This document shows, one piece after another, positions 1 to 7,851 of a stretch of DNA of 64,000 bases. The stretch is from assembly GCF_037940415.1 (NCBI RefSeq), contig NZ_CP149798.1, positions 5,179,001 to 5,243,000 of the forward strand. Direction: 5' to 3'. Numbering within the stretch: position 1 is the stretch's first letter; each line of letters begins with the position of its first letter. Position numbers and translations under genes: made by a program. The notes beneath the pieces were generated by a model. That model was given only the letters and a program-made list of their open reading frames with translations, did not search any database and was not told the origin of the DNA. Origin of the DNA: Streptomyces sp. f51. GTDB taxonomy: Bacteria > Actinomycetota > Actinomycetes > Streptomycetales > Streptomycetaceae.

Positions 1-9
1 CCGCACGAA

Positions 10-51
10 ACGCCGAGGGCGCCCCCTGTTCGCAGGGGGCGCCCTCGGCGT
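10..51 (-). terminator. pyk terminator hairpin
   Basis: A perfect 18-bp inverted repeat (11-28 with 33-50, extended by an A-T pair at 10/51) encloses a TTCG tetraloop just downstream of the pyruvate kinase stop. Read on the minus strand it is followed by a short T-rich stretch. Seen directly; termination is inferred. Confidence 0.85.
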
Positions 52-68
52 CTGTACGGCGGCGGGGA

Positions 69-1499
69 TCAGGCGTGGCCGCTCTCGCCCAGGTGGTGCA
101 CCCGGACCATGTTGGTGGTGCCGGGGACGCCGGGGGGCGAACCGGCGGTCATCACGACGACGTCGCCCTCGTTGAACCGCTTGAGCTTCTGGAGCTCGCG
201 GTCGACCAGGTCGACCATCTCGTCGGTGCTGTTCACGAACGGCACGACGTGCGACTCGACGCCCCAGCTCAGCGTCAGCTGGTTGCGGGTGCCCTCGTCC
301 GTGGTGAAGGCCAGGATCGGCTGGGCGGCGCGGTAGCGCGAGAGCCGGCGGGCGGTGTCACCGGACTTGGTGAAGGCCACCAGGCCCTTGCCGCCGAGGA
401 AGTCGGCGATCTCGCAGGCGGCGCGGGCGACCGAACCGCCCTGCGTGCGCGGCTTCTTGCCCGGGACGAGCGGCTGGAGGCCCTTGGAGAGGAGCTCCTC
501 CTCGGCCGCGGCCACGATCTTCGACATCGTCTTCACGGTCTCGACCGGGTACGCGCCCACGCTGGACTCGGCCGACAGCATGACCGCGTCCGCGCCGTCC
601 AGGATCGCGTTGGCCACGTCGGAGGCCTCGGCGCGGGTCGGGCGGGAGTTGGTGATCATCGACTCCATCATCTGGGTCGCCACGATCACCGGCTTGGCGT
701 TGCGGCGGCACAGCTCCACGAGGCGCTTCTGCACCATCGGAACGCGCTCCAGCGGGTACTCGACGGCCAGGTCGCCACGGGCCACCATGACGGCGTCGAA
801 CGCCGCGACGACGCCCTCCATGTTGTCGACCGCCTGCGGCTTCTCCACCTTGGCGATGACGGGGACGCGGCGGCCCTCCTCGTCCATCACCTTGTGGACG
901 TCGTTCACGTCGTTGGCGTCGCGCACGAAGGACAGGGCGACCATGTCGCAGCCCATCCGCAGGGCGAAGCGCAGGTCCTCGACGTCCTTCTCCGACAGCG
1001 CGGGCACGTTGACGGCCGCGCCGGGCAGGTTGATGCCCTTGTGGTCGGAGATGACACCGCCCTCGATGACGACCGTCTTGACCCGGGGACCGTCGATCTC
1101 GACGACCCGCAGCTCGACGTTGCCGTCGTTGATCAGGATCTGGTCGCCCTTGGAGACGTCACCGGGCAGACCCTTGTAGGTCGTTCCGCAGATGTGCTTG
1201 TCACCCGGCACGTCCTCGGCCGTGATGACGAACTCGTCGCCACGCTCCAGCTCGACGGGACCTTCGGCGAAGGTCTCCAGACGGATCTTGGGGCCCTGGA
1301 GGTCGGCGAGGACACCGATGGCGATGCCGGTCTCGGCCGAGGCGGCCCGGACACGGTCGTACCGGCCCTGGTGCTCGGAGTGAGAGCCGTGGCTGAAGTT
1401 GAAACGGGCCACGTTCATGCCGGCCTGGATCAGCGCGACCAGCTTCTCGTGGGAGTCGACCGCGGGGCCGAGAGTACAGACGATTTTCGAACGGCGCAT
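69..1499 (-). CDS. pyk: pyruvate kinase
   Basis: Pyruvate kinase converts phosphoenolpyruvate and ADP to pyruvate and ATP in the cytoplasm. The 476-residue product has the usual bacterial length. It opens with RRSKIVCTLGPA, carries the N-terminal barrel residues NFSHG, then the B-domain and the PVIAKVEKPQA and ATQMMESM active-site stretches with the lysine and metal-binding glutamate, followed by SRPTRAEASDVANA and the C-terminal allosteric domain ending GTTNMVRVHHLG. Upstream, TAGGAT at 1506-1511 lies 6 nt before the ATG and no clear Shine-Dalgarno is present, so the mRNA may be leaderless (inference). Streptomyces commonly carry two pyk genes; this one is next to ackA-pta, the arrangement I recall for pyk2 of S. 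coelicolor. It is monocistronic, ending in a strong hairpin. Confidence 0.97.
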   Translation of the reverse strand: MRRSKIVCTLGPAVDSHEKLVALIQAGMNVARFNFSHGSHSEHQGRYDRVRAASAETGIAIGVLADLQGPKIRLETFAEGPVELERGDEFVITAEDVPGDKHICGTTYKGLPGDVSKGDQILINDGNVELRVVEIDGPRVKTVVIEGGVISDHKGINLPGAAVNVPALSEKDVEDLRFALRMGCDMVALSFVRDANDVNDVHKVMDEEGRRVPVIAKVEKPQAVDNMEGVVAAFDAVMVARGDLAVEYPLERVPMVQKRLVELCRRNAKPVIVATQMMESMITNSRPTRAEASDVANAILDGADAVMLSAESSVGAYPVETVKTMSKIVAAAEEELLSKGLQPLVPGKKPRTQGGSVARAACEIADFLGGKGLVAFTKSGDTARRLSRYRAAQPILAFTTDEGTRNQLTLSWGVESHVVPFVNSTDEMVDLVDRELQKLKRFNEGDVVVMTAGSPPGVPGTTNMVRVHHLGESGHA

Positions 1500-1505
1500 G
1501 GGGCG

Positions 1506-1539
1506 ATCCTATCGGTTTGTTTCGCAACGGAATATTCCG
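1506..1539 (-). promoter_or_regulatory. candidate pyk promoter with CGGAATATTCCG palindrome
   Basis: A TAGGAT -10-like hexamer (minus strand, 1511-1506) ends 6 nt before the pyk ATG. A perfect 12-bp palindrome CGGAATATTCCG at 1528-1539 falls where the -35 region would be. An AT-centred palindrome is unusual in this GC-rich DNA. The promoter and operator roles are inferred. Confidence 0.4.
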
Positions 1540-1595
1540 TCTGGCGGAAGATACAAATGGGCGGGCGGTCGCTCAGGCGTGGCTCTCCGCCCCGC

Positions 1596-2858
1596 TCAGG
1601 CATCGCCTTTTCCGACCAGTGCGTACGTCTGTGTGGCGATCTCCAGTTCCTCGTCCGTGGGCACCACGGCGACCGCGACGCGCGCGTACGGCGGCGAGAT
1701 GAGCCGCGGCTCCCCTCCGCGCACGGCGTTCAGTTCGCCGTCGACCGCGAGCCCCAGTTCCTCCAGGCCCCTGATCGCGGCCTCGCGCACCGGGGCGGCG
1801 TTCTCGCCCACCCCGGCGGTGAAGGCCACGGCGTCCACGCGGCCCAGGACCGCGTAGTAGGCGCCGATGTACTTCTTCAGCCGGTGGATATAGATGTCGA
1901 AGGCGAGCCGGGCCCGCTCGTCGCCCTCGTCGACACGGCGGCGGATCTCCCGCATGTCGTTGTCGCCGCACAGACCGATCAGCCCGCTCCTCTTGTTGAG
2001 AAGAGTGTCGATCTCGTCCGTGGACATGTTGCCAACGCGCTCCAAATGGAAGATGACGGCCGGGTCCACGTCGCCGGACCGCGTTCCCATCACCAGCCCC
2101 TCCAGCGGGGTCAGCCCCATCGAGGTGTCCACGCACCGCCCGCCCCTGACCGCGGACGCCGAGGCCCCGTTGCCCAGGTGCAGCACGATGACGTTGACCT
2201 CCTCGGGCGCCTTGCCGAGGAGTTCGGCGGTCGTCCTGGAGACGTAGGCGTGCGAGGTGCCGTGGAACCCGTACCGGCGGATGCGGTGTTCGTCGGCCGT
2301 CGCCACGTCGATCGCGTAGCGCGCGGCCGCCTCCGGCATCGTCGTGTGGAACGCCGTGTCGAAGATGGCGACCTGGGGCAGGTCGGGGCGCAGCGCCATC
2401 GCCGTGCGGATGCCGGTGAGGTTCGCCGGGTTGTGCAGGGGGGCGACCGGGATCAGCCGCTCGATCTCCGCGAGGACCTCCGCGTCGATGACCGTCGGCT
2501 CGGTGAACGCCCGTCCGCCGTGCACCACCCGGTGGCCGATGGCGGCGAGTTCGGGGGAGTCCAGGCCGAGCCCGTCCACCGCGAGTTCCTCGGCCATCGC
2601 CTTCAGCGCGGCCTCGTGGTCGGCGAACGTGTCGGCCCGCTCGCGGGTCTCGCCCGTCGTGCGCGTGGTGTGCCGCAGCAGGGAGGTCCCCTCGCCGATC
2701 CGCTCGACGAGGCCGACGGCCAGCCGGGTGCCGTCACGCATGTCGAGCAGCTGGTACTTCACCGACGACGAGCCGGAGTTGAGGACGAGGATCCGCACGG
2801 CCTGCGGGGAGGCGGGCTCCTCGGGCACGGCGGCCGAGGGGTCGGGACGGTCGCTCAC
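1596..2858 (-). CDS. ackA: acetate kinase
   Basis: AckA interconverts acetate plus ATP and acetyl phosphate. The product is 420 residues from GTG at 2858. It contains the N-terminal ASKHA signature LVLNSGSSSVKYQL, the GHRVVHGG stretch with the active-site histidine and arginine, the DTAFH motif, the RRYGFHGTSH segment and the LHLGNGAS phosphate loop. The GTG overlaps the pta stop codon as GTGA, so translation is coupled to pta. The region before the conserved core is an acidic, proline-rich extension of about 20 residues, and an internal GTG just before RILVLNSG is an alternative start. With Pta it forms the acetate overflow and assimilation pathway. Confidence 0.96.
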   Translation of the reverse strand: MSDRPDPSAAVPEEPASPQAVRILVLNSGSSSVKYQLLDMRDGTRLAVGLVERIGEGTSLLRHTTRTTGETRERADTFADHEAALKAMAEELAVDGLGLDSPELAAIGHRVVHGGRAFTEPTVIDAEVLAEIERLIPVAPLHNPANLTGIRTAMALRPDLPQVAIFDTAFHTTMPEAAARYAIDVATADEHRIRRYGFHGTSHAYVSRTTAELLGKAPEEVNVIVLHLGNGASASAVRGGRCVDTSMGLTPLEGLVMGTRSGDVDPAVIFHLERVGNMSTDEIDTLLNKRSGLIGLCGDNDMREIRRRVDEGDERARLAFDIYIHRLKKYIGAYYAVLGRVDAVAFTAGVGENAAPVREAAIRGLEELGLAVDGELNAVRGGEPRLISPPYARVAVAVVPTDEELEIATQTYALVGKGDA

Positions 2859-4945
2859 TGAACGGCAGCCTTCCGGTCGGGGGTCTGGGACTGGATCGCC
2901 GTGATGGCGACCGTGTTGACGATGTCCTGGACGAGCGCGCCGCGGGACAGGTCGTTGACGGGCTTGCGCAGACCCTGGAGCACCGGTCCGACGGCGATCG
3001 CGCCGGCCGAACGCTGCACGGCCTTGTAGGTGTTGTTGCCCGTGTTGAGGTCGGGGAAGATCAGCACGGACGCCTGTCCCGCGACCTTCGACTCCGGCAG
3101 CTTGGTCGCCGCGACCGAGGGCTCGACGGCGGCGTCGTACTGGATCGGCCCCTCGATCCGCAGGTCGCCGCGGCGCGCGCGCACCAGCTCGGTCGCCTCG
3201 CGCACCTTGTCGACGTCGGCGCCCGAACCCGAGGTGCCCGTGGAGTACGACAGCATCGCGATCCGCGGCTCGACGCCGAACTGCTCCGCGGTCGCGGCCG
3301 AGGAGATGGCGATGTCGCACAGCTGCTCGGCGTCCGGGTCGGGGTTGACCGCGCAGTCGCCGTAGACCAGGACCTTGTCGGCCAGGCACATGAAGAAGAC
3401 GGACGAGACGATCCTCGACTCCGGCCGGGTCTTGATGATCTCGAACGCGGGCCGGATCGTCGCCGCCGTCGAGTGCACGGCCCCCGACACCATCCCGTCG
3501 GCGAGGCCCTCCTGCACCATCAGCGTCCCGAAGTAGTTCACGTCCGCGACCACGTCGTAGGCCAGTTCCACCGTGACGCCCTTGTGGGCCCGCAGTTCGG
3601 CGTACTTCTCGGCGAAGGAGTCCCGCAGCGGCGACGTCTGAGGGTCGATCAGCTGGGTGGCGCTGACGTCGATGCCGAGGTCGGCGGCCTTCTTGCGGAT
3701 CTGGTCGACGGGCCCGAGCAGGGTCAGATCGCACACACCCCGGCGCAGCAGCACCTCGGCGGCGTGCAGCACCCGCTCCTCGGTGCCCTCGGGCAGCACG
3801 ACACGGCGCCGGTCGGAGCGGGCCTGCTCCAGGAGCTGGTGCTCGAACATCATCGGGGTGAGCCGGTCGCTGCTGGGCGCGGAGACCCGCTTGAGCAGGT
3901 CTGCGGTGTCCACATGACGCTCGAACAGGCCGAGGGCGGTCTCCGCCTTGCGCGGCGTCGCCGCGTTCAGCTTGCCCTCCAGGGCGAAGAGCGCCTCGGC
4001 GGTGGGGAAGGAGTTCCCGGTCACCGAGACGACCGGGGTGCCGGGCGCGAGGCGGGCCGCCAGCGTGAGGATCTCGCTGCTCGGCTTCTCGTCCAGGGTG
4101 AGCAGGATGCCGGCTATCGGCGGGGTGCCGGCGCTGTGCGCGGCGAGCGAGCCGATCACCAGGTCGGCCCGGTCCCCCGGGGTGACCACGAGGCATCCCG
4201 GGGTCAGCGCCGACAGGAAGTTCGGCAGCATCGCGCCGCCGAAGACGAAGTCCAGCGCGTCACGGGCGAGCCCCGCGTCGTCGCCGAGCAGCACCGTGCC
4301 GCCGAGCGCGTGGGTGATCTGGGCGACCGTGGGCGCGGACAGCGCGGGTTCGTCCGGGAGGACGTAACAGGGCACCGGCAGACGGGAGTCGAGCCGTTCC
4401 GCGATCTCCGCCCGGTCCTCGGGGGCCACCCGGTTGACCACCATGGCGAGGACGTCGCACCCCAGGCCGTCGTAGGCGCGGTAGGCGTTGCGGGTCTCGG
4501 CGCGCACCGACTCGGCGCTCTGGCCCCCGCCGCCGACGACCGGCAGCACGGACGCCGCGAACTCGTTCGCCAGCCGGGCGTTGAGCGCCAGTTCGTCGGG
4601 GAGCTGGGTGGCGGCGAAGTCGGTGCCGAGGACGAGGACGACGTCGTAGTCGCGGGCGACCAGGTGGAACCGGTCGACGAGCGTGGACACCAGCTCGTCG
4701 GTGCCCTGCTCGGCCTGGAGCGCGGACGCCTCCCGGTAGTCCATGCCGTACACCGTCGCGGGGTCCTGCGCCAGCCGGTAGCGGGCCCGCAGCAGCTCGA
4801 AGAGCCGGTCGGGACCGTCGTGCACGAGCGGACGGAACACCCCCACCCGGTCGACCTGGCGGGTCAGGAGCTCCATGACCCCCAGTTCGACGACCTGCCG
4901 GCCGTCGCCTCGGTCGATCCCGGTCACGTACACGCTGCGCGTCAC
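2855..4945 (-). CDS. pta: phosphate acetyltransferase (long form)
   Basis: Pta exchanges acetyl-CoA and acetyl phosphate. The 696-residue product is the long, multidomain form: an N-terminal P-loop-like/DRTGG region (about residues 1-370) followed by the catalytic PTA domain, which begins near MMFEHQLLEQARSDRRRVVLPEGTEERVL and includes LSYSTGTSGSGADV, GPIQYDAAVE and FPDLNTGNNTYKAVQRS. I chose GTG at 4945 because GGAGAG lies about 8 nt upstream and because the protein then starts with the usual RSVYVTGID-like sequence; the reading frame stays open beyond this by chance. It is first in a two-gene operon with ackA, with a 4-bp overlap. Confidence 0.95.
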   Translation of the reverse strand: MTRSVYVTGIDRGDGRQVVELGVMELLTRQVDRVGVFRPLVHDGPDRLFELLRARYRLAQDPATVYGMDYREASALQAEQGTDELVSTLVDRFHLVARDYDVVLVLGTDFAATQLPDELALNARLANEFAASVLPVVGGGGQSAESVRAETRNAYRAYDGLGCDVLAMVVNRVAPEDRAEIAERLDSRLPVPCYVLPDEPALSAPTVAQITHALGGTVLLGDDAGLARDALDFVFGGAMLPNFLSALTPGCLVVTPGDRADLVIGSLAAHSAGTPPIAGILLTLDEKPSSEILTLAARLAPGTPVVSVTGNSFPTAEALFALEGKLNAATPRKAETALGLFERHVDTADLLKRVSAPSSDRLTPMMFEHQLLEQARSDRRRVVLPEGTEERVLHAAEVLLRRGVCDLTLLGPVDQIRKKAADLGIDVSATQLIDPQTSPLRDSFAEKYAELRAHKGVTVELAYDVVADVNYFGTLMVQEGLADGMVSGAVHSTAATIRPAFEIIKTRPESRIVSSVFFMCLADKVLVYGDCAVNPDPDAEQLCDIAISSAATAEQFGVEPRIAMLSYSTGTSGSGADVDKVREATELVRARRGDLRIEGPIQYDAAVEPSVAATKLPESKVAGQASVLIFPDLNTGNNTYKAVQRSAGAIAVGPVLQGLRKPVNDLSRGALVQDIVNTVAITAIQSQTPDRKAAVQ

Positions 4946-5021
4946 GCGTGCTCTCCATCCTTCGTCGCCAGGCTGATTTCTGGGCTCGGAAAAAGGGCCC
5001 ACCAACGTGAGCAGAACCCTC

Positions 5022-5050
5022 TTGACAATACCTCCGGCGCTGGCTAAGGC
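5022..5050 (+). promoter_or_regulatory. candidate pfkA promoter
   Basis: A perfect TTGACA at 5022-5027 is followed after 17 bp by TAAGGC at 5045-5050. The -35 is consensus, the -10 is weak. It would give a leader of about 140 nt before pfkA. It sits in the 249-bp divergent gap between pta and pfkA. Inference from sequence only. Confidence 0.5.
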
Positions 5051-5194
5051 GCCCGCCAGGGCAAGTGTGCCGGTCGGCGGGGCGGGGGCGTGCTGTGGCG
5101 CGGCGGGCGGTGGACGGAATCGGCGCCGCACCCCCGGCCGTGAAACAATCGAAGCGGCTCACACGAACCAGCAGGGAGCGGGAGACACAGCACG

Positions 5195-6220
5195 ATGCGC
5201 ATCGGAGTTCTCACGGCAGGCGGCGACTGCCCTGGCCTGAACGCAGTGATCCGGTCGGTCGTGCACCGAGCGGTCACCAACTTCGGCGACGAGGTCATCG
5301 GCTTCGAGGACGGCTACGCCGGGCTCCTCGACGGCCACTACCGCACCCTCGACCTCAACGCCGTCAGCGGCATCCTCGCCCGTGGCGGCACCATTCTCGG
5401 CTCCTCCCGGCTCCAGCGCGACCGGCTCCGCGAGGCGTGCGACAACGCTCAGGACATGGCACGCGAGTTCGGGATCGACGCGCTCATCCCGATCGGCGGC
5501 GAGGGCACGCTCACGGCGGCCCGGATGCTGTCGGACGCGGGCCTGCCGGTGGTCGGTGTGCCGAAGACCATCGACAACGACATCTCCGCGACGGACCGCA
5601 CCTTCGGCTTCGACACCGCCGTCGGTGTCGCCACGGAGGCCATGGACCGGCTGAAGACGACGGCCGAGTCCCACCAGCGTGTGATGGTCGTCGAGGTCAT
5701 GGGCCGGCACGCGGGCTGGATCGCCCTGGAGTCCGGCATGGCCGCCGGTGCCCACGGCATCTGTCTGCCCGAGCGTCCCTTCGACCCGTCCGACCTGGTC
5801 GCGATGGTCGAGGAGCGCTTCTCCCGCGGCAAGCGGTTCGCCGTCATCTGTGTCGCCGAGGGCGCCCACCCCGCCGAGGGCACCATGGACTACGGCCACG
5901 GCGAGATCGACCAGTTCGGCCACGAGCGTTTCCAGGGCATCGGCACGGCCCTCGCCTACGAGCTGGAGCGCCGCCTCGGCAAGGAGGCCAAGCCGGTCAT
6001 CCTCGGCCACGTCCAGCGCGGCGGCTCGCCGACCGCGTACGACCGTGTCCTCGCCACCCGCTTCGGCTGGCACGCCGTCGAGGCCGCGCACCGGGGCGAC
6101 TTCGGCAGGATGACCGCGCTGCGCGGCACGGACATCGAGATGGTGCCGCTCGCGGACGCGACCACCGAACTGAAGACCGTGCCGAAGGACCGGATGGACG
6201 AGGCGGAGTCGGTCTTCTAG
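5195..6220 (+). CDS. pfkA: ATP-dependent 6-phosphofructokinase
   Basis: The enzyme phosphorylates fructose-6-phosphate at the committing step of glycolysis. The 341-residue product contains the GGDCPGLN glycine-rich loop near residue 9, GGEGT at 101-105, PKTIDNDI at 123-130 with the catalytic base, the MGRHAGWIAL segment near 169 and the HVQRGGSPTAYDR stretch. Gly at position 104 is the residue known to mark ATP-dependent enzymes (pyrophosphate-dependent ones have Asp), while Lys at 124 is the residue shared with pyrophosphate-dependent forms. Actinobacterial ATP-PFKs with this mixed signature are known, including from S. coelicolor. The start follows GGGAGA. The gene is divergent from pta-ackA and convergent with an XRE regulator, with a strong hairpin between. 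Confidence 0.96.
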   Translation: MRIGVLTAGGDCPGLNAVIRSVVHRAVTNFGDEVIGFEDGYAGLLDGHYRTLDLNAVSGILARGGTILGSSRLQRDRLREACDNAQDMAREFGIDALIPIGGEGTLTAARMLSDAGLPVVGVPKTIDNDISATDRTFGFDTAVGVATEAMDRLKTTAESHQRVMVVEVMGRHAGWIALESGMAAGAHGICLPERPFDPSDLVAMVEERFSRGKRFAVICVAEGAHPAEGTMDYGHGEIDQFGHERFQGIGTALAYELERRLGKEAKPVILGHVQRGGSPTAYDRVLATRFGWHAVEAAHRGDFGRMTALRGTDIEMVPLADATTELKTVPKDRMDEAESVF

Positions 6221-6264
6221 ACCTCCGGGGTCCGGACCCGGAGTCCGGATGCGGAAGACGGTCC

Positions 6265-6303
6265 GACGGCGGCCCGGGCGCGGTGTGCGCCCGGGCCGCC
6301 GTC
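6265..6303. terminator. bidirectional terminator, pfkA / XRE gene
   Basis: A perfect 17-bp stem (6265-6281 with 6287-6303) with loop GGTGT lies between two convergent genes, so it can serve both. No U-tract follows, which is usual in this genus. Confidence 0.85.
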
Positions 6304-6321
6304 GCGCGCGGGTCCGGGACC

Positions 6322-7035
6322 TCAGTACGAGCTGCCGCGGACGGCTGTCCAGAAATGATCGACGACCCGGTCGAGGAAGTCCCGGCCGGACTCGCCGGAT
6401 CCGGTGGCGGCCGGACCGCCGCCCCAGTTCAGGGTCGCGGCCATCTGCCCCTGGTAGCCGGTGTGCAGCTCCTCCAGCACGGCCTCCAGGAGGCCGCGTT
6501 CCAGCGGCACCATCTTCGCGACCGGGCGCACATAGGCCTGCCATCGCGTCGTCACCGCGCTGCGCAGCAGGTCGCCGAGCCGGCCGTCGCGGCCCGTCAC
6601 GGTGATGAAGTCGGGCAGCGAGAGGTCGAGCACCTGGGCCAGAGCGGTCGACTGCCGGTCGTTGCCGCGCCAGGTCCCCGACTCCTCCATCCGCTCGTAG
6701 GCGAGGAGTCCGATCCCGACGGCGTGTGCCACGTCCTCCGCCGCCAGTTCGCGGGCGAGACGGTGTTCGCGCAACGTCCGCGGCGCGCCTATGAGTTCAC
6801 CCGCGGAGCACCACAACACACCGGCCAGCGCGGTGAGTTCGGGACTGCTCGGCGCCGCCGCGCCGCGCTCCCAGGCTATGACCAGATCGGGTGTCGCGTA
6901 GGGCAGCCCGTACGAGGCTCTCAGACCGTACGCGACGTGCTCGGGCCCCATTCCGAGTGCTGCCCGCAGTCTTCGGGCGGCGGGGGCGTTGAAGGGCGGG
7001 GTGGGCTGTTGGTCTTGCGGTCGGTGCACGCGCAC
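6322..7035 (-). CDS. XRE-type helix-turn-helix regulator
   Basis: The 237-residue protein looks like a DNA-binding regulator. Residues of about 15-70 (PAARRLRAALGMGPEHVAYGL through VIAWERGAAAPSSPELTALAGVL) form one XRE-like helix-turn-helix, and a second repeat (LREHRLARELAAEDVAHAVGIGLLAYERMEESG) follows. The C-terminal half (about 150-237) is a less conserved, probably ligand- or partner-binding region. The GTG start at 7035 has no obvious ribosome-binding site, and GTG two codons later is equally possible. An inverted repeat overlapping a TACAAT box lies 45-60 bp upstream and suggests autoregulation. It is convergent with pfkA; no target can be named from the sequence. Confidence 0.75.
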   Translation of the reverse strand: MRVHRPQDQQPTPPFNAPAARRLRAALGMGPEHVAYGLRASYGLPYATPDLVIAWERGAAAPSSPELTALAGVLWCSAGELIGAPRTLREHRLARELAAEDVAHAVGIGLLAYERMEESGTWRGNDRQSTALAQVLDLSLPDFITVTGRDGRLGDLLRSAVTTRWQAYVRPVAKMVPLERGLLEAVLEELHTGYQGQMAATLNWGGGPAATGSGESGRDFLDRVVDHFWTAVRGSSY

Positions 7036-7078
7036 AAGCTATGGGCCGGGGGCAGCGATGACTACGGACTGTTCGGCC

Positions 7079-7094
7079 ACAATCACAGATTGTA
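7079..7094 (-). promoter_or_regulatory. candidate XRE operator/-10
   Basis: The inverted repeat ACAATC-ACA-GATTGT occupies 7079-7093. On the minus strand TACAAT (7094-7089) is a near-consensus -10 overlapping it, 40-60 bp before the XRE start. The whole stretch is AT-rich against its surroundings. Autorepression is inferred. Confidence 0.45.
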
Positions 7095-7173
7095 GGAACA
7101 TACGGTTTCGGTCGCGGTCCGGAATTCGCCCTGTCGTACGAGAGGGCGGCCGGGCGGCACCCGCACCGGCAGG

Positions 7174-7851
7174 TCAGCTCCTCACCCAGCGGTACTGGAG
7201 CTCCGGCCGCCCGACCGTCCCGTACTGCGGGGCCCGTGCCGCGCGGCCGGCCTCCACCAGGTGTTCCAGATAGCGCCGGGCCGTGATCCGGGAGATGCCG
7301 ACGGCCTCGGCCGCCCCGGCCGCCGTCAGCCCGCCGGGGTGGTCCCTGAGGGTCACGGTCACGCGTTCCAGGGTCGGCGCGCTCAGGCCCTTGGGCAGCG
7401 CCGCCGGTCCGGGGGCGCGCAGGGCGGCCAGCGCGCGGTCCACCTCCGCCTGTCCGCTGGCCTCACCGGCCGCCGCGCGGAACTCCGCGTACCGGATCAG
7501 CCGGTCGCGCAGGGTGGCGAAGGTGAACGGCTTGAGCACGTACTGCACGACCCCGAGCGACACCCCCTCCCGTACGACGGCCAGGTCCCGCGCGGAGGTC
7601 ACCGCTATCACGTCGGCGTGATGGCCCGCGGCCCGCAGCGAGCGCGCGAGCCGGAGGCCGTGTGTGTCCGGCAGATGCAGGTCGAGGAGCAGCAGGTCCA
7701 CGGGGGTGCGGTCCAGCGCCCGGCGCGCCTCGGCACCGGTGTGGACCTTGCCCACCGCCGTGAACCCGGGCACCCGGCCGACGTACAGGACGTGCGCGTC
7801 GGCGGCCACGGGGTCGTCCTCGACGACGAGCACGCGGATCGGATCGCTCAT
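7174..7851 (-). CDS. CitB/DcuR-type response regulator
   Basis: This 225-residue protein is a two-component response regulator. It has a receiver domain at residues 1-120 with the acidic pocket VEDD, phospho-acceptor Asp in LLLLDLHLPD, switch Thr/Ser in AVTSARD and Lys in VLKPFTF. The C-terminal third (VTVTLRDHPGGLTAAGAAEAVGISRITARRYLEHLV) is the helix-turn-helix of the CitB/DctR/DcuR group. Its ATG overlaps the stop codon of the sensor kinase gene by ATGA, so both are co-translated. The divergent neighbour is a dicarboxylate symporter, which fits this group's usual role in C4-dicarboxylate or citrate uptake control. Confidence 0.93.
   Translation of the reverse strand: MSDPIRVLVVEDDPVAADAHVLYVGRVPGFTAVGKVHTGAEARRALDRTPVDLLLLDLHLPDTHGLRLARSLRAAGHHADVIAVTSARDLAVVREGVSLGVVQYVLKPFTFATLRDRLIRYAEFRAAAGEASGQAEVDRALAALRAPGPAALPKGLSAPTLERVTVTLRDHPGGLTAAGAAEAVGISRITARRYLEHLVEAGRAARAPQYGTVGRPELQYRWVRS

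Noticed and set aside
75..2861. 928-residue plus-strand open frame across pyk and ackA
   Set aside because: It is the antisense shadow of pyk and ackA; composition is dominated by His/Val/Asp/Arg and no family pattern is visible.
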